This document shows, one piece after another, positions 10,255-20,077 of a stretch of DNA of 64,000 nucleotides. Made by a program: the position numbers and the translations under genes. Position 1 is the first letter of the stretch. Each line of letters opens with the position of its first letter. Origin of the DNA: Agromyces sp. Root81 (GTDB lineage: Bacteria; Actinomycetota; Actinomycetes; Actinomycetales; Microbacteriaceae); NCBI RefSeq assembly GCF_001429165.1, contig NZ_LMIR01000001.1:828875-892874 (forward strand). The letters run 5' to 3'. The notes below the pieces were generated by a model. The model did no database searches, was not told the DNA's origin, and saw only the letters and a program-made list of their open reading frames with translations.

Positions 10255-10734
10255 ATGACCGATCCCACACGACGCACCATCCTCACTCTCGGTTCCGCCG
10301 GTGCCGTCGGCGGAGCCCTGGCGCTCGTCGGGTGTGCAGCGGATGCCCCGAGCCCCACCGGCGCCGCATCGTCGCCGCCCCCGACGCTCGCCGAAGAGAC
10401 GCCCGCCGAACCGTCGGCTGCGCCCGACGCGCCGGCGCTCGGTGACGACATCGCGGCGGTCGCCGATGTTCCCGTCGGCGGCAGCATCGATGCGACCATC
10501 AACGGGGAGCCCGCCCTGATCGCACAGCCGACCGCGGGTCAGGTCGTCGCGTTCAGCGCGATCTGCACCCATCAGCAGTGCGTGGTGGCCGCTGCGGGCG
10601 ACGAGTTCCACTGCCCGTGCCACGGGTCGATGTACGACGCCGCGACGGGCGACGTCATCCAGGGTCCCGCGCTCGATCCCCTGACGCCGATCGGCGTCGC
10701 CGTGTCCGGTGATCGCATCGTCGCGACATCCTGA
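10255..10734 (+). CDS. Rieske [2Fe-2S] lipoprotein with TAT-type signal
   Basis: An exported iron-sulfur protein of 159 aa. The N-terminus has a twin-arginine motif (TRRTILTLG) followed by a lipobox (LVGC), so it should be exported folded and lipid-anchored. A Ser/Pro/Ala-rich linker follows. The Rieske ligands are in CTHQQC and CPCHGS. The ATG at 10255 fits better than an upstream GTG because GAAGGAG lies 8 bases before it. The next gene starts 2 bases after the stop and encodes a DUF2231-like membrane protein, a plausible redox partner. Confidence 0.9.
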   Translation: MTDPTRRTILTLGSAGAVGGALALVGCAADAPSPTGAASSPPPTLAEETPAEPSAAPDAPALGDDIAAVADVPVGGSIDATINGEPALIAQPTAGQVVAFSAICTHQQCVVAAAGDEFHCPCHGSMYDAATGDVIQGPALDPLTPIGVAVSGDRIVATS

Positions 10735-10736
10735 CG

Positions 10737-11273
10737 ATGGACTACTCGTTCGCCGGGCTGCCACTGCACGTGCTGCTCGTGCACGCCGTCATCGTGCTCA
10801 CGCCGCTGCTCGGCCTGACGCTCGTGGTCGTGGCGGCCTGGCCCGCCGCGCGCCGCGTGCTGTGGCTGCCGGCCCTCATCGGCGCGGCGATCCTGCTCCC
10901 ACTCGGACTCGTCACGATCGAGGCAGGCAAGTGGCTCGAGCAGCGCGTGCCGCCGGCGCCGCTCATCCAGGTGCACACGGCCCAAGGCGAGGACATCGTG
11001 CCGTGGCTCATCGCGCTGCTCGTGCTCGCGGTCGCGATCGCCGTGTGGGCGCTCGTCGAGCGTGCCGCGCGGCGACGCGGCGCCGCAGACGGCGACGTCG
11101 CGAGTCGAGTCGCAACACCGGGTCGGGGCATCCGCATCGGCGTGGGCGTCGTGCTCACCGCGGCGGCGCTCGTGATCGCCGCCGGGTCGACCTGGACGCT
11201 CGTTCGCATCGGCGAGGCCGGCAGCCGAGCGGTCTGGGAGGGCTCGTTCAGCGACGAACCCCTCGCCGACTGA
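10737..11273 (+). CDS. DUF2231-like integral membrane protein
   Basis: A 178-aa protein with four hydrophobic helices, at about residues 11-33, 41-58, 85-106 and 132-153. The PLHVLLVHAVIVL segment with His residues in the first helix resembles DUF2231 proteins, which are often next to Rieske or c-type redox proteins. The gene begins 2 bases after the Rieske lipoprotein gene, so the two form an operon. A haem- or quinone-linked role is inference only. Confidence 0.75.
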   Translation: MDYSFAGLPLHVLLVHAVIVLTPLLGLTLVVVAAWPAARRVLWLPALIGAAILLPLGLVTIEAGKWLEQRVPPAPLIQVHTAQGEDIVPWLIALLVLAVAIAVWALVERAARRRGAADGDVASRVATPGRGIRIGVGVVLTAAALVIAAGSTWTLVRIGEAGSRAVWEGSFSDEPLAD

Positions 11274-11289
11274 GCGGCGCCGCCTCAGG

Positions 11290-11766
11290 TCAACGCCGTC
11301 GGAACGTGATCGGATCGCCGAGGTATGGCTCCCAGGCCGCCCGCTCGCCCTCGCCGATGCGGCGGGGCCGTTCGGTCACGGCATCGACGAGCACGACCGT
11401 CGTCACGGCGCGGGTGTACAGCTGCCGCGGCTCGACGCCGACCGGCGAGTAGACCTCGTAGCAGACGTCGAGGCTCGCGCCGCCGATCTGACCGATCCAG
11501 AGCTCGATGTCGAGCGGCTGGCGCTGGTACGGGACCGGTGCGAGGTACTCGACCTCCTGACGCGCGATCAGGGTGATCGTGGTCGCGCCCGGCGTGGCGT
11601 CGAGGACTGCGGTCGACGCTCCGGCGGCGTGTTCGGATGTGTCGTCGCTCACCCAGAACGCCTGGATGCGAGCCTCCTCGAGCAGGCTCAGCATCCGGGC
11701 GTTGTTCACGTGCCCGTAGGCGTCGAGGTCACTCCACCGCAGCGGAGTGGGCACGTGAAGGCGCAT
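11290..11766 (-). CDS. Acyl-CoA thioesterase, 4-hydroxybenzoyl-CoA thioesterase (hot-dog) family
   Basis: Single hot-dog domain enzyme of 158 aa. The family motif is at the N-terminus (RWSDLDAYGHVNNARMLSLL), with the catalytic Asp in that segment. The middle contains VEYLAPVPYQRQPLDIEL, the usual second strand region. It starts 1 base after the ettA stop, so it is the last gene of the lipoprotein-ettA operon. The acyl substrate is unknown. Confidence 0.9.
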   Translation of the reverse strand: MRLHVPTPLRWSDLDAYGHVNNARMLSLLEEARIQAFWVSDDTSEHAAGASTAVLDATPGATTITLIARQEVEYLAPVPYQRQPLDIELWIGQIGGASLDVCYEVYSPVGVEPRQLYTRAVTTVVLVDAVTERPRRIGEGERAAWEPYLGDPITFRRR

Positions 11767-11767
11767 C

Positions 11768-13450
<1,683 letters not shown>

Positions 13451-13455
13451 GTCGC

Positions 13456-13950
13456 CTACCAGTCTATGGGGCGGGTCTGGCCCACGAGACAGGTGCCGGT
13501 GCCGAGCGGCGGACGCACGGCGCCGTGGTATCCGCCGGACTTCGGACCGTACTGCCCGATGAGGCATTCGCCTTGGAACAGCACGGAGAACTGCACGGAG
13601 TCGGCCGCCTCGCCGATCGTCGTCGTGTCGGCGGTGACCTGCATCTGCGCCTTGTCGAACCCGGCCGCGGTGAGGGCGTCGACGAAGTCCCGCCCGCCGG
13701 CCGCGGCGTTCGCCGCCACGACCCCGCCGTTGACCCAGTCGAAGTAGGGAAGGTTCTCGGCCGCCGAGAGTTCGGGCTTGAACTCCGGGGCCGTCGGCGC
13801 GGGGGCTCCACCGTCCGACGGCGTCGGCCGCGCCGTCGCCGTCGCCGGGGCTGTCGGCTGCGGGTCGTCGAAAGTGCACCCCGCCAGTCCGACGATGATC
13901 GCGACGCCTGCGAATGCCAGGGCCGCGGTGGTACCGAATCGCCGTCTCAT
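13456..13950 (-). CDS. Putative lipoprotein of unknown function
   Basis: A 164-aa secreted protein with a lysis-type signal (MRRRFGTT, hydrophobic core, lipobox LAGC). A Pro/Thr/Ala-rich linker follows, then a globular part with two Cys residues (GECLIG and GTCLVG) that could form a disulfide. The start at 13950 was chosen over a GTG 12 bases upstream because GAGGGGA lies directly before it. It is the first gene of a tight operon with ettA. I do not recognise a family. Confidence 0.8.
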   Translation of the reverse strand: MRRRFGTTAALAFAGVAIIVGLAGCTFDDPQPTAPATATARPTPSDGGAPAPTAPEFKPELSAAENLPYFDWVNGGVVAANAAAGGRDFVDALTAAGFDKAQMQVTADTTTIGEAADSVQFSVLFQGECLIGQYGPKSGGYHGAVRPPLGTGTCLVGQTRPIDW

Positions 13951-14050
13951 CGTTCCCCTCACCGGCGGTGGCGACCGCCCGAGCCGATTCTAGGCGGTAG
14001 GCCGTCGATGTCGGCTCGGACGGGCCGTCGGCAGGCGCGAGCACTCCCGG

Positions 14051-14677
14051 TCAGCGGGCGAACGAGTCTTCGAGCTGGGGAACCTCGAGATCGTCCGCAT
14101 CGTCCGCATCGTCGGGCTCGCCGCCCGTGGCGGCGTCCGAGTCGGCGTCGGCGGTGCCGTCGCCGTCGGCGTCGAATCCGAGCGGCCGCAGAGCAGCGGT
14201 GCCGGGCCACGGGGAGGTGGCGTCATCCGACATCCCCTCACCGGCGGCGGCCGTCGCGTCGAACCCGTCGACCGAGTCGCCCTGCGGGGTCGCTGCAGCC
14301 GCGGCATCCGCTGGACGAGCGGACCGGACCTTGGCGTAGGAGGTCACGCACCAGGCGAGGTCGTGCCCGATGGAATCGGCCTCGATCTCGACGGCCGTGC
14401 CCGAACGCTCGCCGGTCTCCCACGCCCGCAACCGGAGTCGACCTCGGATGATGACGCGCTCGCCCTTGCGGATCGAGAGGCTCGCATTCGTGGCGAGTTG
14501 CCGGAACGCGGAGACGGTGTACCAATTGGTCTCGCCGTCCTCCCACGCGCCCTTCGTGCGATCGAACACGCGTCGCGTCGAGGCGAGCCGGAACGTGGTG
14601 ATGGCGAGTCCGCCGTTGGTGACGTGATGCTTGGGATCGGTTCCCACGACTCCCGTCACGGTGATGATGTCGGTCAT
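14051..14677 (-). CDS. ssb: Single-stranded DNA-binding protein, accessory paralogue
   Basis: OB-fold protein of 208 aa. The SSB core is clear at residues ~1-115 (ITVTGVVGTDP, NWYTVSAFRQLA, GERVIIRGRL). It lacks the Gly-rich linker and ends LEDSFAR after an Asp-rich tract, instead of the canonical DDIPF tip that recruits repair partners. It is therefore likely an accessory SSB rather than the replicative one, which normally sits next to rpsF. A GGAG motif precedes the ATG. Confidence 0.9.
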   Translation of the reverse strand: MTDIITVTGVVGTDPKHHVTNGGLAITTFRLASTRRVFDRTKGAWEDGETNWYTVSAFRQLATNASLSIRKGERVIIRGRLRLRAWETGERSGTAVEIEADSIGHDLAWCVTSYAKVRSARPADAAAAATPQGDSVDGFDATAAAGEGMSDDATSPWPGTAALRPLGFDADGDGTADADSDAATGGEPDDADDADDLEVPQLEDSFAR

Positions 14678-14866
14678 GTGCTGCACTCCTCGGTCGGATG
14701 CCGCCGCGAGTCGACGGCACGCGGCCCCGGGATGGCGCTCGTGCCGGATCGTCACCCGGAGCCGCGTCCGATCAGCATCCCGGCCGGCCGAGGCATCCGG
14801 CGCCCTCCGCCGCGAACCGTGCAGAAGACGCCCTGTCACACGAATGTGGAGGAGGAGTCGGCGACC

Positions 14867-14872
14867 TAGAGT
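14867..14872 (+). promoter_or_regulatory. Putative -10 box (TAGAGT), leaderless aldo/keto reductase
   Basis: TAGAGT ends exactly 6 bases before the ATG at 14879, so transcription would begin at the start codon. No Shine-Dalgarno sequence is present. Confidence 0.55.
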
Positions 14873-14878
14873 TGCTCC

Positions 14879-15886
14879 ATGAGCTACGTCGCCCTCACCG
14901 AACGCTACGACCGCATGCGCTACAACCGGGTGGGCCGCAGCGGCCTCAAACTGCCCGCGCTCTCGCTCGGCCTCTGGCACAACTTCGGGCACGAACGCCC
15001 CTATGACACGCAGCGCGCGATCGTGCGCCGCGCCTTCGACCTCGGCGTCACCCACTTCGACCTCGCGAACAACTACGGACCGCCTCCCGGCAGCGCCGAG
15101 GTGAACTTCGGCCGCATCCTCGCCGACGACCTCGCGCCGTACCGCGACGAACTGATCATCTCGTCGAAGGCGGGCTACGACATGTGGCCGGGCCCGTACG
15201 GCGACTTCGGCTCGCGCAAGTACCTGCTGTCGTCACTCGACCAGAGCCTCGGTCGTCTCGGCCTCGACTACGTCGACATCTTCTACTCGCACCGCGCCGA
15301 TCCCGAGACGCCGATCGAGGAGACCATGGGCGCCCTCGCCTCTGCAGTGCGCCAGGGCAAGGCGCTCTACGTCGGCATCTCGAACTACGACCCCGACCAG
15401 ACGCGAGCCGCCGCCGCTGCGCTCGAGGCCGAGGGCGTGCCGCTGCTCATCCACCAGCCGCGGTACTCGATGTTCGACCGGCAGATCGAAGACGGCCTGT
15501 TCCCGGCACTCGAGGATGTCGGCGCCGCGAGCATCGTCTACTCGCCGCTCGCGCAGGGACTGCTGACCGACCGCTACCTGGGCGGCGACGTTCCGGCGGG
15601 CTCGCGTGCGGCGACGAGCCGGTTCCTCTCCCCCGACCAGATCAGCGACGAGTACCTCGAGCGTGCCCGCGCGCTCGACGCGATCGCGAGGGAACGAGGC
15701 CAGACGCTCGCGCAGCTCGCCCTGTCGTGGGTGCTCAGGCAGCCCCTCGTCTCGAGCGCCATCATCGGCGCCTCGAGCGTCGCCCAGCTCGAGCAGAACA
15801 TCGCGGCCCTCGACGCCCCGCCGCTCACCGGCGACGAGATCGCACGCATCGAGCCGTTCGCCGCGCACGGCACTGTGCTCGGCTGA
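14879..15886 (+). CDS. Aldo/keto reductase, YghZ-like
   Basis: NADPH-dependent carbonyl reductase of 335 aa, in the group that includes E. coli YghZ (L-glyceraldehyde 3-phosphate reductase). The catalytic tetrad can be placed: Asp and Tyr in FDLANNYGPP, Lys in IISSKAGYD, and His in YSHRAD. The cofactor-binding end is VSSAIIGASSVAQLEQN. It is a single gene with its own leaderless promoter. The in vivo substrate is unknown; detoxification of aldehydes is the usual suggestion. Confidence 0.93.
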   Translation: MSYVALTERYDRMRYNRVGRSGLKLPALSLGLWHNFGHERPYDTQRAIVRRAFDLGVTHFDLANNYGPPPGSAEVNFGRILADDLAPYRDELIISSKAGYDMWPGPYGDFGSRKYLLSSLDQSLGRLGLDYVDIFYSHRADPETPIEETMGALASAVRQGKALYVGISNYDPDQTRAAAAALEAEGVPLLIHQPRYSMFDRQIEDGLFPALEDVGAASIVYSPLAQGLLTDRYLGGDVPAGSRAATSRFLSPDQISDEYLERARALDAIARERGQTLAQLALSWVLRQPLVSSAIIGASSVAQLEQNIAALDAPPLTGDEIARIEPFAAHGTVLG

Positions 15887-15907
15887 GTCCGTTCGGGCGG
15901 AACGACC

Positions 15908-15922
15908 CGGCGACGGTCGCCG
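15908..15922 (+). terminator. Short hairpin after the aldo/keto reductase gene
   Basis: A 6-bp perfect stem (cggcga/tcgccg) with a 3-base loop lies 22 bases after the stop codon. It has no U-tract, so it is at best a weak actinobacterial-type terminator. Confidence 0.3.
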
Positions 15923-16003
15923 TTCGACCATCGAGCGGATGTCGGTGGCCCGCCGTACTCTCGTGACACACCGCAGGGCCGGCTGCACCACGAGAGGAGC
16001 GAC

Positions 16004-16261
16004 ATGTCCGCCATCGCCACGAACGCCACGCGCACACGCGAACCGTTCCCCGACGTCGTGCCCGGCCTGCAGATCTCTCCGGCAGCCCCCGGGCTGTGGC
16101 GGGTCACCCGCCCCCAGGGCGCCGTGCTCGGGCACATCGAGCAGCGAGGGGTCGGCGCCGAGCTGCGGTTCGGGGCGAAACGGCTCGTGGCGGGCGGCAT
16201 CCGCTCGATCGAGCTCGGCGAGTTCTGGTCGTCGCGCGACGCCGCCGAAGTGTTCCGCTGA
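16004..16261 (+). CDS. Small conserved-looking protein of unknown function
   Basis: An 85-aa protein preceded by GAGAGGAG, with TACTCT at 15955-15960 as a possible -10 box. It has no signal peptide or membrane segment. The middle (GLWRVTRPQGAVLGHIEQ) reads like a small beta-rich domain. I do not recognise the family. Codon use matches its neighbours, and the good ribosome-binding site argues that it is real. Confidence 0.7.
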   Translation: MSAIATNATRTREPFPDVVPGLQISPAAPGLWRVTRPQGAVLGHIEQRGVGAELRFGAKRLVAGGIRSIELGEFWSSRDAAEVFR

Positions 16262-16323
16262 GCTGGGGCGACGCGTATTCGGGCGCGCCGTCGACGCTCG
16301 ATCGCCGCGACACACGGCGGGAG

Positions 16324-16329
16324 TAATCT
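16324..16329 (+). promoter_or_regulatory. Putative -10 box (TAATCT), leaderless
   Basis: TAATCT ends 6 bases before the ATG at 16336, and no Shine-Dalgarno sequence is present. This implies a leaderless transcript. Confidence 0.5.
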
Positions 16330-16335
16330 GCGGCC

Positions 16336-16989
16336 ATGCAGTGGTGGAACGATCTCATCTCATGGCTCGGTACGAGCGCCTCGCGGCCCACGGTCTTCTC
16401 GGCCGTCGTGCTCTTCTTCGCGGTGCTCGCCGCCGGGCTCCTCGCCGTCTGGATCGCCAATCTCGCGATCAAGCGACTCGTCGCGCAGCGCGATCGTGAG
16501 TCGAAGGCGGCTGCGATCGCCGCGCTCGTCGACGCCGCCACCGAGGCCTCCGTGTGGAACTCGCTGACCCCGCAGGAGCAGGTCCTCGCCGACCGCGCCG
16601 TCGGCCAGGCCGACATCATCGTGCGACTGCTGCCGATCCGCGGTTCGGACGTCGCGGCGAACTGGGCCGCCCATCAGCTCCACGAGCTCAAGCGCGCGTC
16701 GGCGACGTTCGGGTACCAGCTCGACCCCGCGGTCGTGGAGTTCCGCGACCGACTGCTCGAGTGGCAGCGCCACCCGGGGCGCACGCGCCGCCAGTTCCTG
16801 AACGACCTCGCGCGGTGGCGCACGCAGCGCCAGGAGCCCGAACAGGCCGCCGTCGACCAGCAGGACGCCTGGGTCGCCGAGCAGCATCAGCAGCGCTACC
16901 AGGGCAGCGTCAGCATCACCGATGACGTCGCCACGTCCACCGCGAGCACCGCGCCGACGGCGACGCTGCAGGGCGAACCGCTGCGCTGA
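16336..16989 (+). CDS. Single-pass membrane protein of unknown function
   Basis: A 217-aa protein with one strong N-terminal transmembrane helix (residues ~20-45), then a charged, mostly helical soluble part. The C-terminus is Gln-rich (AEQHQQRYQG) and ends in a Thr/Ala-rich tail. The topology suggests a bitopic protein with a cytoplasmic or external helical domain. I do not recognise a family. Confidence 0.75.
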   Translation: MQWWNDLISWLGTSASRPTVFSAVVLFFAVLAAGLLAVWIANLAIKRLVAQRDRESKAAAIAALVDAATEASVWNSLTPQEQVLADRAVGQADIIVRLLPIRGSDVAANWAAHQLHELKRASATFGYQLDPAVVEFRDRLLEWQRHPGRTRRQFLNDLARWRTQRQEPEQAAVDQQDAWVAEQHQQRYQGSVSITDDVATSTASTAPTATLQGEPLR

Positions 16990-17053
16990 TCCGCACCCGC
17001 GGCCGAGTACGGGCGCCGGATGCAGGGCGCTGAGCGTCCGTCGTCGCTGACGC

Positions 17054-17875
17054 TCAGCGCCACCACTCGTCGAACATCGACACCGGCACGGTGCGCTTGT
17101 GCCGCGTCTGCAGGAACCGCGCCTCGATGCGCTCGGCGACCGTATCGTCGATCTCCTCGCCCTCGAGGAAGGCGTCGAGGTCGGCGTAACTCAGGCCGAG
17201 GTTCGCCTCGTCGGACTGACCGGGGTTCCCGTCGAGCAGGTCTGCCGTCGGCACCTTGAGGAAGAGTCGCTCCGGCGCACCGAGGTGCTCGAGCAGTGCG
17301 CGGCCCTGACGCTTCGTGAGCCCGGTGAGCGGCAGGACGTCGGCTCCCCCGTCGCCGTACTTGGTGAAGAAACCGGTGACGGCCTCGGCCGCGTGGTCGG
17401 TGCCCACGACGAGCAGCGCCCCCTCACCGGCGAGGGCGTACTGCGCAACCATCCGCATGCGCGCCTTCACATTGCCCTTGCCGAAGTCGCTGAGCGGCAC
17501 CTCGGTCGCCTCGGCGAAGCCGTCGGCGAGACCGTCGACGCTGCCCTTGATGTTGAAGACGACGGTCTCCTGCGGCTCGATGAACGTCAGCGCCAGCTGG
17601 GCGTCGTCTTCATCGCGCTGCACGCCGTACGGCAGCCGGACGGCGATGAAGCGCGACGGGGTCCCCTCCGCGACGAGTTCGTCGACGGCGATCCGGCACA
17701 GTCGCCCGGCGAGCGTGGAATCCTGTCCGCCGCTGATGCCGAGCACGAGGCCCTTGGCTCCCGTCGTGCGCAGATACGACTTCAGGAAGTCGATGCGGGC
17801 GCGCACCTGCTCGGCGGGGTCGATGGCGGGGGTGACGTTGAGTTCGGCGATGATTCGCGACTGCAGCTCTCGCAT
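17054..17875 (-). CDS. nadE: NAD(+) synthetase, ammonia-dependent
   Basis: Last step of NAD synthesis: ATP-dependent amidation of deamido-NAD. The N-type PPi synthetase loop is clear ([10 protein letters not shown]). Further conserved parts are [40 protein letters not shown] and [18 protein letters not shown]. The 273-aa length and absence of a glutaminase domain mark it as the short NH3-using type. It is transcribed divergently from the antiporter gene. Confidence 0.97.
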   Translation of the reverse strand: MRELQSRIIAELNVTPAIDPAEQVRARIDFLKSYLRTTGAKGLVLGISGGQDSTLAGRLCRIAVDELVAEGTPSRFIAVRLPYGVQRDEDDAQLALTFIEPQETVVFNIKGSVDGLADGFAEATEVPLSDFGKGNVKARMRMVAQYALAGEGALLVVGTDHAAEAVTGFFTKYGDGGADVLPLTGLTKRQGRALLEHLGAPERLFLKVPTADLLDGNPGQSDEANLGLSYADLDAFLEGEEIDDTVAERIEARFLQTRHKRTVPVSMFDEWWR

Positions 17876-17881
17876 GCCACG

Positions 17882-17887
17882 ACCATA
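17882..17887 (-). promoter_or_regulatory. Putative -10 box (TATGGT), leaderless nadE
   Basis: On the minus strand TATGGT ends 6 bases before the nadE ATG at 17875. No Shine-Dalgarno sequence lies in between. Confidence 0.55.
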
Positions 17888-17999
17888 CCGCCGTCATGTT
17901 TCCGGCATGCGAAGCGGATGCCCGCCCGCCGCCCGGGCATCGGAGCGGGCCTCCGCTACCATCTCGACTGGCACCCTCGTGCCGCGAACGGAGTGCCCC

Positions 18000-19220
18000 G
18001 TGGAGATCTCGATCGGAACCATGGTGCTCGTGCCGGCGATCGCCGTCGCAGCACCGCTGCTCGTGCGCGCCATCGGCCGCTGGGTGGTCATCCCACTCGT
18101 CGTGTTCGAGATCGTGCTCGGCCTGCTGCTCGGCCCCGCAGTGCTCGGCTGGGTCGTGCCCGACGACTTCATGACGCTGCTCGCCGACTTCGGACTGGCG
18201 ATGCTCTTCTTCCTCGCGGGCAACGAGATCGACTTCCGTGCCATCCGCGGACGGCCGCTGAGCCGCGCGGCCATCGGCTGGATCGTCTCCCTCGCCGCGG
18301 GTATCGGCATCGCGACGGTGCTGGCAGCCGACCTGCCCGCCGCGGCGTTCATCGGCATCGCGCTCACCTCGACGGCGCTCGGCACGATCATGCCGGTGCT
18401 GCGGGACTCGGGCGACCTCGGCACCCCGTTCGGCATCGCCGTCATCGCGCTCGGCGCCGTGGGCGAGTTCGGCCCGCTGCTGGCGATCTCCATCTTCTTG
18501 AGCGGCCGCAGCCCCCTGCTCGCCACCGTCGTGCTGCTCACGTTCGCCGTCATCGCCGGCATCGCCATCTGGCTGGCCGCCAAGGGCGTCGGCAAGCGGA
18601 TGCACCGCGTCATCACGGCGACCCTGCACACGAGCGGCCAGTTCGCGGTGCGTCTCGTCATCTTCGTGCTGCTCGCCCTCGTGGCGCTCAGCATCGTGCT
18701 CGACCTCGACATGCTGCTCGGGGCATTCACCGCCGGCGTGCTCTACCGACTACTGCTGTCGGGCGCACCGGAGCGCGACGTCGAAGTGGTCGAGACCAAG
18801 CTCGAAGCGGTCGGCTACGGATTCCTCGTGCCGGTGTTCTTCATCAACACCGGAGTGACCTTCGACCTCGCCTCGCTCTTCGGCGACGTCAGCACGACAC
18901 TGCTCCTGCCGATCTTCCTCGTGCTGCTGCTGCTCGTGCGCGGCCTCCCGTCGCTCCTGGCCGCGCCCGTGGGATCGAGTCGGCGCGATCTGGTGGCGAC
19001 GGCGCTGTTCGGCGCCACCGGCCTGCCGATCATCGTCGCGGTGACGGCCATCGGCGTCGACAACGGCGACCTGCCGAGCGGCACGGCGGCCGCGCTCGTC
19101 GGTGCCGGCATGCTGTCGGTGCTGCTGTTCCCGCTGATCGCACTCGCCATCCGCAAGGGGCGATCGGATGCCTCGGCCAAGGCCCCCGAAGACGACCCGT
19201 TCGTGCCCGTCGAGGGCTGA
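18000..19220 (+). CDS. Cation:proton antiporter (CPA2/KefB-like)
   Basis: Integral membrane exchanger of 406 aa with about 12 hydrophobic helices. The CPA2-type pattern is seen in FGLAMLFFLAGNEIDFRAI and GFLVPVFFINTGVTFDL. No C-terminal TrkA-N or TrkA-C domain is present. The GTG at 18000 was chosen because GGAG lies 6 bases before it and the first helix begins within ten residues. The ion carried (Na+ or K+) cannot be told. Confidence 0.88.
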   Translation: MEISIGTMVLVPAIAVAAPLLVRAIGRWVVIPLVVFEIVLGLLLGPAVLGWVVPDDFMTLLADFGLAMLFFLAGNEIDFRAIRGRPLSRAAIGWIVSLAAGIGIATVLAADLPAAAFIGIALTSTALGTIMPVLRDSGDLGTPFGIAVIALGAVGEFGPLLAISIFLSGRSPLLATVVLLTFAVIAGIAIWLAAKGVGKRMHRVITATLHTSGQFAVRLVIFVLLALVALSIVLDLDMLLGAFTAGVLYRLLLSGAPERDVEVVETKLEAVGYGFLVPVFFINTGVTFDLASLFGDVSTTLLLPIFLVLLLLVRGLPSLLAAPVGSSRRDLVATALFGATGLPIIVAVTAIGVDNGDLPSGTAAALVGAGMLSVLLFPLIALAIRKGRSDASAKAPEDDPFVPVEG

Positions 19221-19333
19221 GGCGCTCCAGATCTGCAACGAGTTCAGTCGCGGATACACAGGGCGATGCGGAAACTACATGTCGTGACGGCTTCTTGAAT
19301 CCGCATCTTCGCTAGTCTGAGAGTGCGGTCTTC

Positions 19334-19409
19334 GCCTCCGTGGCCAAAAGGATAAGGCAGCCGGTTTCTACCCGGCCGATTGCGGGTTCGAATCCTGCCG
19401 GGGGCACCA
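19334..19409 (+). tRNA. tRNA-Arg (anticodon UCU), CCA encoded
   Basis: The cloverleaf folds fully. The acceptor stem is GCCTCCG with CGGGGGC, the D-stem is GCC/GGC and the anticodon stem is GCCGG/CCGGC. The loop TTTCTAC gives anticodon TCT, which reads AGA, a rare codon in this GC-rich genome. The T-arm is GCGGG/CCTGC with loop TTCGAAT. The 3' CCA is encoded. TAGTCT at 19313-19318 is a plausible -10 box. Confidence 0.95.
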
Positions 19410-19450
19410 GCGGTACGTGTGAGGAATCTGATGGGTTCGACGGTGCCGCG

Positions 19451-19484
19451 GCGGCCGGGATGGAGCATTCCCTGTCCCGGCCGC
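19451..19484 (+). terminator. Strong hairpin between tRNA-Arg and the convergent HNH-like gene
   Basis: A perfect 10-bp stem (gcggccggga/tcccggccgc) with a 14-base loop lies 41 bases after tRNA-Arg. There is no T-tract. Its position between convergent transcripts suits a bidirectional terminator. Confidence 0.55.
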
Positions 19485-19525
19485 TGACCCCAAATGGAAC
19501 GACGCTGCTTGGTCGCGAGTTCGAA

Positions 19526-19981
19526 TCAGGCGCCAGGAGACGCTCTTCCTTGCTCGTCGAGGAGTTCGTGGTGCCACGAACGACCCCGCCGAGCAATGGT
19601 GACGATTGCGTGGCAGTTGCGACATCTCACGTCGCACTTGCGAATCTCGGCTTCGATGACCTCGAGGCTCCGGCCGCGCCGCACAAGGTTCGCGATCGAG
19701 TCGATCTTCTCGCCTCGTACATGATCGAACTCCAACACCCGCAGGTCGAGATTGCCGCAGTCCACACATCCGACAGCGAGGTGTGCGATGACCGCTCGTC
19801 TCGCCTCGATCAGCCGCCGCGCACTGGTCGCACGCACGTTCGCGGCGTGACGCGCTGCATTCGCCCGGTAGTAAGCCTTCTGACAATCTCGACAGTACGA
19901 GTGGAGGCCGTCACTGTTCTTCGGTGATCCGTTGAAGCTGGTGCTGGGCAGTTCGATTCTGCACCGGAAACACGTCTTCAT
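19526..19981 (-). CDS. HNH-endonuclease-like zinc protein
   Basis: A 151-aa protein with two zinc-knuckle pairs and an HNH-like core. The N-terminus has CFRC and CRDC, as in many phage and genomic HNH proteins. The second part has CVDCGN, then the LEFDHVRGEK segment with the putative catalytic His, and CRNCHAIVT. The base composition looks lower in GC than its neighbours and it sits next to a tRNA gene, both suggesting acquisition. It could be a stray HNH endonuclease or a diverged zinc-binding regulator. Confidence 0.8.
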   Translation of the reverse strand: MKTCFRCRIELPSTSFNGSPKNSDGLHSYCRDCQKAYYRANAARHAANVRATSARRLIEARRAVIAHLAVGCVDCGNLDLRVLEFDHVRGEKIDSIANLVRRGRSLEVIEAEIRKCDVRCRNCHAIVTIARRGRSWHHELLDEQGRASPGA

Positions 19982-20065
19982 GTCGCGAAGCTACCGTGAA
20001 GCACCGACGCTCTCGCCCATGCGGATCCTGCGATGGCACCCGAGCGCGACGTCGGAGCGCCCCGA

Positions 20066-20071
20066 TAGACT
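20066..20071 (+). promoter_or_regulatory. Putative -10 box (TAGACT), leaderless orn
   Basis: TAGACT ends 6 bases before the orn ATG at 20078. There is no Shine-Dalgarno sequence. Confidence 0.55.
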
Positions 20072-20077
20072 CTCCGC

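Noticed and set aside
13451-14044. Upstream extension of EttA to ~758 residues
   Set aside because: The extra part is Arg/Gly-rich and lies over the lipoprotein gene, which has a signal peptide, lipobox and ribosome-binding site.
19518-19534. Possible pseudo-tRNA or att site after tRNA-Arg
   Set aside because: Only about 9 bases match the T-arm and no other arm can be folded, so it is kept only as a weak observation in the HNH finding.
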